Position numbers and translations under genes: made by a program. Below are positions 33,736 to 46,493 of a stretch of DNA of 64,000 bases, one piece after another. The notes below the pieces were generated by a model. That model had not been told where the DNA came from. It searched no databases and saw nothing but the letters and a program-made list of their open reading frames with translations. This DNA is from Novosphingobium sp. FSW06-99 (GTDB lineage: Bacteria > Pseudomonadota > Alphaproteobacteria > Sphingomonadales > Sphingomonadaceae): NCBI RefSeq assembly GCF_001519065.1, contig NZ_KQ954254.1, positions 62,001 to 126,000 on the forward strand. The letters are read 5' to 3'. The first letter of the stretch is position 1, and each line of letters begins with the position of its first letter.

Positions 33736-34331
33736 CCACAAGTCATCCTTAAACATCTGCAAATCAACAAAATGCTGCAGTGCAGCAAAAAATATGGCCC
33801 CGAGGCTTGGCCCCAGTCCCTTTCCGCAATTCGGGTTCGAAGCACAAACTGGGACGGCTATATCAATTGCGCAACATCCCCCGAATTCTGGTCTCTACGT
33901 CAACCTAGTTCGGAGTCCTGGACCGCCCAAAGTGTACCCGGCTTGGGGACTGGCGGAGCGGTTAGCACCAACTAGGCTGCCGATTCGTACATGGTCGTCC
34001 CCTCGCTTCATGCGAGCCTTGATCATGCCCTCGGACGGTACAATGAATGGGGCCAGCAGGATGGGTATCATGCTGCCGACATAGGACTCCTCACTAAGGA
34101 GAGGATCTCTCGGTGTGTCGTTGGGCGGGGGCGGGAGATCGAAACGCTAGGTCGGCAATTCATCATCGCCTGGCAGGTAAATCTGCAGGACTATTGTGGA
34201 TGGCGGCACACGGCGAGTTGCTGCGCGTCGATTTGGAGTGAGTGCGGCGGCGGCGGTTCGTCTGAGGCACAACTGGCACCCGCGCCTTGGCACCTTGACA
34301 GCCATCCGGAAAAGGGGTGCTAAGGGCACCT
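33736..34331. other. Island left edge, no supported gene
   Basis: These 600 bases hold several overlapping open frames, none with family resemblance or a ribosome site. GCAATTCGGGTTC near 33826 repeats a copy near 33424. The G+C content looks lower than that of the PGC. I see decayed island-edge DNA and nothing else. Confidence 0.5.
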
Positions 34332-34394
34332 GAAAATCGGTAGGTTCTTTGACACCTGTAAATTCGCTTACGATTGAATATCTTGCAAACAAGT
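34332..34394 (+). promoter_or_regulatory. Leader of CRISPR array 1
   Basis: GAAAATCGGTAG (34332-34343) and TTCTTTGACA (34345-34354) recur in the array 2 leader at the same distance from the first repeat. TTGACA can act as a -35 box for pre-crRNA transcription to the right. The degenerate last repeat at the far end supports this as the leader side. Confidence 0.75.
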
Positions 34395-36131
34395 CTGTTC
34401 CCCGCACGCGCGGGGATGAACCGGAGCCAATCCCCATGCCATTGCCTTCGATCCTCTGTTCCCCGCACGCGCGGGGATGAACCGGAGCTGGGCCTGCCAG
34501 GTGACCTCAGGCCACACTGTTCCCCGCACGCGCGGGGATGAACCGCTGGCCCATCCATTCCATGCCCAGTCGCTTCACTGTTCCCCGCACGCGCGGGGAT
34601 GAACCGTATCCTGACAACGACATCCCTGGCTGTTGCACCTGTTCCCCGCACGCGCGGGGATGAACCGGCAATCCGGTCGATCCCGGCGCCGCGCTATGGC
34701 TGTTCCCCGCACGCGCGGGGATGAACCGGATCGCGTAATGGACCAGGTCCGCATCGACGTCTGTTCCCCGCACGCGCGGGGATGAACCGTATCAAGCGGG
34801 GCTGCGCCGGGTGCGTCGATCCTGTTCCCCGCACGCGCGGGGATGAACCGGCCAGGCTGTTGAGCGTGGTCGAGCCATTGGCCTGTTCCCCGCACGCGCG
34901 GGGATGAACCGCCTTCGTTGGCGATCTCTTCGTCGGAGATTGCCTGTTCCCCGCACGCGCGGGGATGAACCGATCGATGGGCTGTACCTCAACCAGTCAG
35001 GGCTCTGTTCCCCGCACGCGCGGGGATGAACCGTCGTGTAGCCGCCGCCGCAATTTACCGTGGTGCTGTTCCCCGCACGCGCGGGGATGAACCGCACCGT
35101 ATGATCCGGTGTTGAACTTGCCCGACCTGTTCCCCGCACGCGCGGGGATGAACCGCAGCGCATCCAGCGCGCCCGCGCCACTGGAATCTGTTCCCCGCAC
35201 GCGCGGGGATGAACCGCAGCCAGGCCGCGAATGTGGCGCATTCGAACACTGTTCCCCGCACGCGCGGGGATGAACCGTCTTCGCGCTGCATCATTTCGGT
35301 GACGAAGCCCTGTTCCCCGCACGCGCGGGGATGAACCGTGTCCGGGCCTTCGTATTCGGTGACCACGCGCCTGTTCCCCGCACGCGCGGGGATGAACCGG
35401 GCCTCCACAGCAGCGACCCTAGCGGGGATGGCTGTTCCCCGCACGCGCGGGGATGAACCGGCGATTTGCCCATATGCCCCGTTGTCGATGATCTGTTCCC
35501 CGCACGCGCGGGGATGAACCGCTGTGGGAAGTTACCCGCGTGCCTGATCTTGCCTGTTCCCCGCACGCGCGGGGATGAACCGCCTACGCGGGCACCGACC
35601 CGGTAGCCCAGGGGCTGTTCCCCGCACGCGCGGGGATGAACCGCCGCTTGTTGCTTGCTCGCCTGTGCCGATAGTCTGTTCCCCGCACGCGCGGGGATGA
35701 ACCGACGGAAAGCGCCATTCTACAAGGGTTTACGTGTTGTTCCCCGCACGCGCGGGGATGAACCGGTAAAACGCAGACCGCCGCGCAGTCTTCGTCGCTG
35801 TTCCCCGCACGCGCGGGGATGAACCGGATTAGTATCGTGCAGTACGCTCCATCGAACGCTGTTCCCCGCACGCGCGGGGATGAACCGACGGCCTTGGCGC
35901 TGTCGGACGCGGTCGGCGCCTGTTCCCCGCACGCGCGGGGATGAACCGCAGATCCGCTTGTACAGACCATCGGCCAGCGCCTGTTCCCCGCACGCGCGGG
36001 GATGAACCGGGAGAGGAACTTTGGGACATGGTGGGCGACCCCTGTTCCCCGCACGCGCGGGGATGAACCGATCGACGCCGCAGAACGCGATTTCGCCGTA
36101 CACTGTTCCCCGCACGCGCGGGGATAAACCA
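34395..36131 (+). CRISPR. CRISPR array 1, type I-E, 29 repeats and 28 spacers
   Basis: A 29-nt repeat recurs every 61 bases with 32-nt spacers. It starts CTGTTCCCCGC, has the palindromic core CCCCGCACGCGCGGGG, and ends with the 8-nt handle ATGAACCG. The period holds over the whole array (28 x 61 = 1708 from first to last repeat start). The last repeat (36103-36131) ends GATAAACCA, so the array reads left to right, away from the leader. Repeat 23 (35737) begins with T instead of C. Spacer origins cannot be judged here. Confidence 0.98.
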
Positions 36132-36213
36132 AGATCTGGAACGGTAGTCAGCCCTTTGACACCGGAGCCTTTGCATTCCATTCTTGGGTCATCTGCGACA
36201 AAGGGCCGAACCA

Positions 36214-38724
36214 ATGTTGACCAGCCTGCTGGCGTGGCCCGGCAAAAGCCCGCGGGACGAGGGTGGGGTGTTTCACCCGGCCGCCTATCATATGCTCGAC
36301 GTGGCGGCCGTGGCGGTGGAATTGCTGGCGGTGCCCGGGCTGGGGCCGGGGCATACGCTCGCTCGGGATGCGCGCGATGCGCTGGTGTTGCTGACCGCGC
36401 TGCACGATCTGGGCAAGATCAACCCCCGCTTTCGCGCGATGCTGCTGCAAGGCGACAGCCAGGGGACCAAGCGGCATTGGGAGGTTTCCGAAGCCTATCT
36501 GTGCGCCAGCGACATCCAGCGCGATCTGGCCGCGCATCTCGATTGTTCGCGTTTTGCGCTCGAACCTTTGGCCTCGGCCACGGCGGGCCATCATGGGCGC
36601 CCGGCGCGGATCGACAAACAAAGTCTGAAAGAACTGGTCGCGGGGCAGGGGGCCGGGGCGTTGGACGATGCCCGCGCGCTGGTGGCCGCGCTGTGCGCGC
36701 TGTGGCCCGATGCGCGGTTGACCGGTTGGAGCGCAGCGCAGGCGCGTGCGCTCAGTTGGTGGTTTGCCGGGCTGGTAACCGTGGCCGACTGGATCGGGTC
36801 AAACCCCGATTGGTTTGCGCCATGCGCGCCGGGCCCGGATCTGGCCGCCTATTGGCGCATGGCACAGACGCGCGCGGCCTTTGCCGTGACGCAAACCGGG
36901 CTGCTGCCGCCGGGCGTGGTTGATCGTGCGCTGTTCGATTTCGCACTGCGGCCCATGCAGCAGGCGGCATCGCGCGTGCCCTTGCCCGATGGCCCCACGC
37001 TGGTGTTTGTCGAAGATGAAACCGGCGCGGGCAAGACCGAGGCGGCGTTGATCCTGGCCCAGCGGATGCTGTTGGCCGGGCATGGGGCAGGGCTGTTTTT
37101 CGCGCTGCCAAGCATGGCCACCGCCGATGCCATGTTTGCGCGGGTGGAACAGCAGATCGGGCGGATGTTTGTCGCCCCGCCCTCGCTGGCGCTGGCGCAT
37201 GGCCGGGCGGCGCTGTCGGCACGGTTTCGCGCCTTGCGCGATCGCGCGGCGGTGTCTGATGATGTGGTCTGTGGCGAATGGATCGGCGATAACCGCCGCC
37301 GCGCGCTGTTGGCCACGATTGGCGTGGGCACGGTCGATCAGGCGCTGTTGGCGGCCTTGCCCACGCGCTTTGCCACGCTGCGCCATTGGGGGCTGGCGGG
37401 CAAGATCCTGATCGTGGATGAAGTGCACGAACTGGGCGATGCCTACATGGACGAAGAGCTGCGCCAGCTTTTGCGCCTGCACGCCATGGCGGGCGGCTCG
37501 GCCATTCTGATCACGGCGACCCTGCCACGCCATCAGCGCATGGCGCTGGCCCAGGCCTTTGCCCAGGGGGCAGGGCAGGCCATGCCGATCGATGATGATC
37601 CGGCCTATCCCGCGCTGACCGTGGCGGGCGGGGCGGCCTTACGCGATTTTCCGCCACGCCTGGCCGAAAAAGGGGTGGTGGGTATCGAGCGGCTTGGCAG
37701 TGTCGAGGCCGCGCTCGATTGCCTGGCCGAGGCGGCGGGGCGAGGGGTGGCCTGTGTATGGGTGCGCAATGCCGTGGATGATGCGATTGCCGCGCGCGAG
37801 GCGCTGCGCGCGCGCGGGATCGAGGCCGACCTGCTGCACGCCCGTTATGCCCTGTGCGATCGCAAGCGGATCGAGGCGCGGCAGATGGCGCGCTTTGGCC
37901 GCGATGGGGATGATCGCGCGGGCCGGGTGCTGATCGGCACGCAAGTGCTGGAATCGAGCCTCGATCTCGATTTCGATGTGATGATCAGCGATCTGGCGCC
38001 GATGGCCGCCCTGATCCAGCGCGCCGGGCGATTGTGGCGCCACATGGCCCGGCGGCCCGCCCCGGATCGGCCCGTGCCGGCCCCCGTGCTGCACGTCGTG
38101 TCGCCCGACCCGGCGCAAGTCGAAGATGCACGCTGGCTGCAGGCGCTGCAACCGGGGGGCGCCTTTGTCTATCCCGTGGCCGATCAGTGGCGCACTGCCG
38201 ACACGCTGTTTCGCGCAGGGCAGATCGTCGCGCCCGCCGATCTGCGTGGGCTGATCGAGGCGGTGCATGGTACCGAACCCGGCCCCATTCCCACCGCGCT
38301 GGATGCCGCCGAGCAAGAAGCCGATGGCGAACGCATGGCCCGCGCCAGCCACGGGCGGCAGAATGTGATCAAACTGGGCGAAGGCTATCGCGGCGGCGGC
38401 GGGGGCGAGGACGATCGCGAATATCCCACTCGCCTTGGCCGGGAAACCCGCACGCTGTTGCTGTTGCGCCCCGACCATACACCATGGGCGCAAGAGGCGG
38501 GTGCCAGCATGATCGAGCGCGAAGCCCTGAGCGAGGTCAGCGTGGCCGCATCGCGCCTGCGCGGGCTGAACCTGCCGGGCGGGGACGATCCGGCGTGGCG
38601 TGCGCTGACCGCCGACTGGCCGGGCTGGCGCCGGGCCAGCGTAACGCCCTGTGTGGTGGGCGACGATGGGGTGATTGTGCCTGGATTGCGCTATCGCGCT
38701 GATACCGGGCTGATCCTTGGCTAG
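36214..38724 (+). CDS. cas3: CRISPR-associated helicase/nuclease Cas3 (type I-E)
   Basis: Cas3 is recruited by Cascade to degrade target DNA, with an N-terminal HD nuclease and a superfamily 2 helicase. In the 836-residue product the HD motif is ALHDLGKIN (about residue 64). The Walker A-like DETGAGKTEAAL is near 270, the DEVH box in IVDEVHELGDAYMD near 402, and motif III ITATLPRHQR near 433. The ATG at 36214 with AAAGGG upstream was preferred over 36184. It lies 82 bp after array 1; a 124-bp promoter-bearing gap separates it from casA. Confidence 0.95.
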   Translation: MLTSLLAWPGKSPRDEGGVFHPAAYHMLDVAAVAVELLAVPGLGPGHTLARDARDALVLLTALHDLGKINPRFRAMLLQGDSQGTKRHWEVSEAYLCASDIQRDLAAHLDCSRFALEPLASATAGHHGRPARIDKQSLKELVAGQGAGALDDARALVAALCALWPDARLTGWSAAQARALSWWFAGLVTVADWIGSNPDWFAPCAPGPDLAAYWRMAQTRAAFAVTQTGLLPPGVVDRALFDFALRPMQQAASRVPLPDGPTLVFVEDETGAGKTEAALILAQRMLLAGHGAGLFFALPSMATADAMFARVEQQIGRMFVAPPSLALAHGRAALSARFRALRDRAAVSDDVVCGEWIGDNRRRALLATIGVGTVDQALLAALPTRFATLRHWGLAGKILIVDEVHELGDAYMDEELRQLLRLHAMAGGSAILITATLPRHQRMALAQAFAQGAGQAMPIDDDPAYPALTVAGGAALRDFPPRLAEKGVVGIERLGSVEAALDCLAEAAGRGVACVWVRNAVDDAIAAREALRARGIEADLLHARYALCDRKRIEARQMARFGRDGDDRAGRVLIGTQVLESSLDLDFDVMISDLAPMAALIQRAGRLWRHMARRPAPDRPVPAPVLHVVSPDPAQVEDARWLQALQPGGAFVYPVADQWRTADTLFRAGQIVAPADLRGLIEAVHGTEPGPIPTALDAAEQEADGERMARASHGRQNVIKLGEGYRGGGGGEDDREYPTRLGRETRTLLLLRPDHTPWAQEAGASMIEREALSEVSVAASRLRGLNLPGGDDPAWRALTADWPGWRRASVTPCVVGDDGVIVPGLRYRADTGLILG

Positions 38725-38783
38725 TTGCGCTGCGAATTATAAATCGTTTGCAGACACTATTTTGGAATCAGTTGGGATCAGTA

Positions 38784-38811
38784 TTGACACGTAATCGGTG
38801 TGACCGATAAG
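38784..38811 (+). promoter_or_regulatory. Candidate Cascade-operon promoter with internal operator
   Basis: TTGACA (38784-38789) and GATAAG (38806-38811) are 16 bp apart. Between them sits the perfect inverted repeat ATCGGT-GTG-ACCGAT (38794-38808). Placement inside the promoter suggests an operator. A direct repeat of ATCAGT lies just upstream. The start point is inferred. Confidence 0.55.
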
Positions 38812-38848
38812 CCTGTTCCGCAACGGCAAAGACGTGAGCGGGCGAGGC

Positions 38849-40401
38849 ATGTTCAATCTTCTGCACGAATATTGGATTCCCGTCATTACACGCACCGGGC
38901 GGCGCCTGATCCGCCCGTTCGATATTGTCGATCCGGCCGTGTTGTGGCCCGATTGGCCGCGCGCGGATTTGAATGTGGCCTGTCTGGAACTTCTGATCGG
39001 CATGGTGGCCATGGCCGATCCGCCACGCGATCCCGAAGATTGGGATGCCCGCCGCCGCCCCGATGCGGCCCGTTGGGCCGAGCGGCTTGGCGCCTTTGCC
39101 GATGCCTTTGCGCTGGATGGGCCGGGCCCGCGTTTCATGCAGGATCTCGAACCGTTTGAAGTGGGCGTGAAACAGCCCGGCTCTGTCGATATGCTGTTTA
39201 TCGATTCCGCTGGGGCAAATGCGACTCCCAATAACACCGATTTGATGGTGCATCGCGGTCGCTATGCCGATTTGTCGATGGGCGAGGCCGCCATGGCGTT
39301 GTTTACGCTTCAGGCATATGCGCCTGAAGGGGGGCGGGGATATCTTACTTCGCTCCGCGCAGGTGGGCCCTTAAGCACGCTGGTTGTTCCGGGTGGTGAG
39401 CCCAATCTGTTCGATGTGATTTGGGCTAATGTGCCCGATGGGCGACCAGGAAATCCTGACGATTTGCCATGGATGAAGCAAACTCGCGCGTCAAAAGTTT
39501 ACCCGCCTGCGATGGAGACTTTTAGCGCGGTCGAAGTTTTTTTCGGAATGCCGCGTAGAATACGGCTGATTTTCAGTGAAGATCGAGTTGTTGGGGTTGA
39601 GCAGCGTCAGTATGGAAATAAATATGAAGGATGGGTCCACCCACTCTCGCCATACTATCGTAATAAAGCCGGAGAGATGGCGTTTTGCCAGCGTGCTGCA
39701 ACGTGGAATGCGGGGTATCGTAATTGGCTTGGTGTCGTTTGTCAGGCTGACGATGCCTATTTGCGCGATAGAGCATTAGCGCTACGACAATATGATAACC
39801 GCGCAGATTTCGATGAAAAATATTCGGTTCTTGTGAGTGGATGGGCAACAAATAGCGCAAAAATACTTGATTTTGTTTGGTCTCGAGAGCCAACATTTGT
39901 CTTATCAGACACGAAATCCGCAATTTTGCGAGGTGTCATACGTGCCGCTGAGGTCGCTCAAAATGAAATGATAAGTCTCATGGCAATATTGAGTGGTGCA
40001 CGAAGGAAGGCAGAATTAAAGTCCAAGGGTCTACCACAAGATTATAAGCCCTCAGATTGGAAATGGGGAGGATCTTGCGAAAGTAACATGGCCGACGCCT
40101 TTTACGTCAACACAGAAGCTGCGTTTCTCGAGCATATGGTTTTGATCCGTCAGGGAATTAGTGTGGGCGAGACATGGCTGGCAGTATTGCGTGATATGGT
40201 GCTAAATCTCTTCAATCATGAAGCGGCTAGAGCTTTTACCTCTCAAGATGCTGCTCGCATCCACCGAGCACTTTTCGTGCGAGAGCGTCTGCTGTCCATG
40301 CTGGGCGGATATTCGAAATCGGGTGTGGCGCTGTACGAGCATTTGCGGCTCGAACCGCCAAAGCCTGCAGCCAGACCGGCCAAAGCAAAGGGGATAGCAG
40401 C

Positions 40402-40405
<4 letters not shown>
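38849..40405 (+). CDS. casA: Cascade large subunit Cse1/CasA (Cas8e)
   Basis: Cse1 recognises the PAM and recruits Cas3. The 518-residue protein begins MFNLLHEYWIPVITRTG, as is typical; a GTG five codons upstream (38834) is possible. The middle holds the family pattern DLMVHRGRYADLSMGEAAMALFTLQAYAPEGG, and later WVHPLSPYYRNKAGEM. From about 39300 to 40300 the DNA is clearly richer in A+T than the start of this gene and than its neighbours (by hand count, 23 G/C of 60 at 39841-39900), yet the frame stays open. This suggests that part of the gene was replaced by recombination. Confidence 0.93.
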
Positions 40406-42728
<2,323 letters not shown>

Positions 42729-42732
<4 letters not shown>

Positions 42733-43439
42733 GCCGCTATCTTTCGCGGCTGACCTTGCGACGCGATCCTGCGCTCGATGCCTTGCGCGCGCTGTTGCAG
42801 CCCGATGATGCCGGGCGGCTGCTCGATGCCAATCATCGGCTCGTTTGGGCGGCCTTTGCGGGCGATCCCGATGTCGAGCGCGATTTTTTGTGGCGGGCAG
42901 AGGGTGAGGGGCGGTTTCTGGTGCTGTCGGCCCGGGCGCCGGTCGAATCCGCCTTGTTCGAGCCGCATGCGATCAAGCCCTTTGCCCCCGTGCTGAATGC
43001 AGGCGACCGGCTGCATTTCAGCCTGCGCGCCAATGCCACGCGCGCGCGGGCGATGGGGCAGGGGGTGCGCGGGCAGCGGGTCGATGTGGTGATGGATGCG
43101 CTGCATCGCATGGGCGCGGTCGATCGGGCCATAGCGCGCGATGGCGCAGCGCATGGTGCGGCGCTGGACTGGATGGCGGGGCAGGGCGCAGACCACGGGT
43201 TTCATCTGGCGAACGATCAGGATGGCGCGCCGGTGCTGAGCGTTGTTGACTATGCCGTGATGGCCATTCCCGGCCACAGCGGGCGGCGGCGCGGGCAGCC
43301 GCAATTTGGCGTGCTGGATCTGGCGGGCACATTGGTGGTGGATGATCCGGCGGCGTTTGTGGCCAAGCTGGCCCGGGGTTTCGGCCGGGCGCGCGCCTTT
43401 GGCTGTGGCCTGATGCTGATCCGCCGGGCCGGGGGATAG
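42729..43439 (+). CDS. cas6e: crRNA endoribonuclease Cas6e (CasE)
   Basis: Cas6e cuts pre-crRNA at the base of the repeat hairpin and stays bound to the 3' stem-loop. The 236-residue protein begins SRYLSRLTLRRDPALDALRAL. A histidine near residue 23 (DANHRLVWAAF) fits the catalytic position of the family. The glycine-rich end FGRARAFGCGLMLIRRA is the usual Cas6e C-terminal motif. It must process two repeat variants that differ only in the loop. Confidence 0.93.
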
Positions 43440-43446
43440 GCACGGC

Positions 43447-44689
<1,243 letters not shown>

Positions 44690-44693
44690 CGCG

Positions 44694-44754
44694 GAAAATC
44701 GGTAGAGTCTTTGACATCGTAAAACTGCTGTGAAATCAGACCTTTCCACGAAGT
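44694..44754 (+). promoter_or_regulatory. Leader of CRISPR array 2
   Basis: GAAAATCGGTAG (44694-44705) and TCTTTGACA (44708-44716) match the array 1 leader. Both leaders end in AAGT directly before the first repeat (ACAAGT and CGAAGT). The shared leader suggests both arrays are served by the same Cas1-Cas2. Confidence 0.75.
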
Positions 44755-45576
44755 CTGTTCCCCGCGCGTGCGGGGATGAACCGGCGCCTACACCATTGCG
44801 CAGGACTTCCCGCGCCTGTTCCCCGCGCGTGCGGGGATGAACCGCCTATCTGCTATGTCGTCAGGGCCCATCCTGTCTGTTCCCCGCGCGTGCGGGGATG
44901 AACCGGTTTGCGCCCTCGACAAAGCTGGCGATATCGACTGTTCCCCGCGCGTGCGGGGATGAACCGACGGCCTGCACGTGCATTTGCCGCAGCTTCCCCT
45001 GTTCCCCGCGCGTGCGGGGATGAACCGTCTCTCCCGGCGTCACCGAGACGGTGCCGGAGCTGTTCCCCGCGCGTGCGGGGATGAACCGAAGTTCCTTGCC
45101 AAGAAAAGCCCGAAATTTCCCTGTTCCCCGCGCGTGCGGGGATGAACCGCCGATCACGCAAATCCCCTATCTCGATCAGCTCTGTTCCCCGCGCGTGCGG
45201 GGATGAACCGCGGCGCTGGGCAACGACATGGCGATGATCGCCCTGTTCCCCGCGCGTGCGGGGATGAACCGCAACGTCTCCACGCTTGTCGGCGCTGCTG
45301 GCGCTGTTCCCCGCGCGTGCGGGGATGAACCGTGATCACCGTGGCGGGGCTGGTGGCGATGTTGCTGTTCCCCGCGCGTGCGGGGATGAACCGCGGTGCC
45401 ATTGCAGAGCACGCGCCCGGTGACCCTGTTCCCCGCGCGTGCGGGGATGAACCATAATAGCACCGCTGCGACCCGTCGATGGTCGACTGTTCCCCGCGCG
45501 TGCGGGGATGAACCGGCCCCGCGCCCCCGCAATCCTCAACCCGCGCGCTGTTCCCCGCGCGTGCAGGGAAGAATCT
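44755..45576 (+). CRISPR. CRISPR array 2, type I-E, 14 repeats and 13 spacers
   Basis: The unit is again 61 bases (29-nt repeat, 32-nt spacer). The repeat core is CCCCGCGCGTGCGGGG, differing from array 1 only in the hairpin loop. The handle ATGAACCG is the same. Repeat 12 (45426-45454) ends in A instead of G. The last repeat (45548-45576) is degenerate (GTGCAGGGAAGAATCT), so the leader is on the left. Confidence 0.98.
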
Positions 45577-45756
45577 AATTCGACGGTCACAGGCTCGCGG
45601 TTGAAAGTCCGGCGCAATATGCGATGACAGGCTTGCTGGCCCGAGGTAGAAAAACGCTATTGCGACGCGGACATGGCTTTGGCCATCTCTGAGATGAGGG
45701 ATACTCGGCGACCCTCCGGGCCAGCATCGCAGGACCTTTGGGGCAGGGCCCGGGCG

Positions 45757-45890
45757 CTATTGGGCAAGGGCGCGGCGGCCGTGGTCGCGCAAGGTGCCTT
45801 GCGGGTCGACATAGCGGTACAGCGTTACCGGTTTGATGCCCAGTTCGTGGCATAGCTCGGCCACGCTGGCGGCCCCGGGCGCGCGCTGCG
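45757..45890 (-). pseudogene. Serine recombinase (resolvase/invertase) C-terminal remnant
   Basis: Read leftwards, the frame gives PGAASVAELCHELGIKPVT followed by LYRYVDPQGTLRDHGRRAL and a stop (45757-45759). This resembles the helix-turn-helix end of resolvase/invertase proteins. A stop codon lies just upstream and no catalytic domain is found, so only a tail survives. It is debris of a mobile element beside array 2. Family assignment rests on a short stretch. Confidence 0.5.
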
Positions 45891-45982
45891 GCTAATCCGG
45901 CCAGCGAGGCGAATATTCCAAACGACTGGCAGCCATCGGCCTTGGACACGCGGGCATGGCGGATCAGCAGGTTTCACAAACG

Positions 45983-46013
45983 ATCATAAAGGGTGGCGGC
46001 AACGATTTATGAT
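45983..46013. repeat. Inverted repeat upstream of the hipB-like gene
   Basis: ATCATAAA (45983-45990) and TTTATGAT (46006-46013) form an 8-bp inverted repeat with a 15-base spacer, about 145 bp upstream of the hipB-like start in an AT-richer stretch. It could be an operator for autoregulation; this is inference. Confidence 0.35.
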
Positions 46014-46157
46014 AACGCACCGGAGGGTACCGCACGCGGGGGGCGGCGTTTCAAAAATGATCGATATAAGAGGCATAAAGTCCATATTTGGAGGTTATAA
46101 CAGTCATTATCTTGCCTTTTCACACCGTGCCCGTTATTGGTGGGGTTGGAGAAGGCG

Positions 46158-46493
46158 ATGAACCACCATCCGCGCACGTATTCACGCGTCACGCATCAAA
46201 CGCTGGCCTTGCTGGGCGGGCGCATTCGCCTTGCGCGCAAGCAGCGCAAGATGTCCGAGGCGGATCTGGCCGAGCGGGTCGGGATCGCGCGCAGCACTTT
46301 GCAGGCGATAGAGAAGGGCCATCCCACGGTCGAAATCGGGCTGGTGTTCGAGGCGGCGACGCTGGTCGGGGTGCCGCTGTTTGTCGATACCCCTGCGCGT
46401 CTTGGCACAGAGCTGGCGCGGGTCAGCGAAACCATGGCTTTGCTGCCACGGTCGGTGCGCCGCGCGCGCGGGGATCTGAACGATGATTTCTGA
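46158..46493 (+). CDS. XRE-type helix-turn-helix protein (HipB-like antitoxin)
   Basis: The 111-residue protein has an XRE helix-turn-helix in the middle (RIRLARKQRKMSEADLAERV, then GIARSTLQAIEKGHPTVEIG). The start ATG at 46158 has GGAGAAGG just ahead; 46137 is an alternative. It overlaps the hipA-like gene by 11 bases. In HipBA systems the small HTH protein binds the kinase and represses the operon. That role is inferred from the pairing. Confidence 0.8.
   Translation: MNHHPRTYSRVTHQTLALLGGRIRLARKQRKMSEADLAERVGIARSTLQAIEKGHPTVEIGLVFEAATLVGVPLFVDTPARLGTELARVSETMALLPRSVRRARGDLNDDF

Noticed and set aside
33991-34323. Possible gene left of array 1
   Set aside because: No family, no ribosome site, and it runs to the edge of the CRISPR leader; other frames are equally open.
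34395-36131. Self-targeting spacers against the window
   Set aside because: I compared several spacers with the visible genes by eye and found no match. This is not a full search, so no claim is made.
34163-36214. Minus-strand ORFs with repeated RFIPARAGN peptides over array 1
   Set aside because: They are translations of the CRISPR repeats, as is the similar set at 44853-45617, and have no start context or family.
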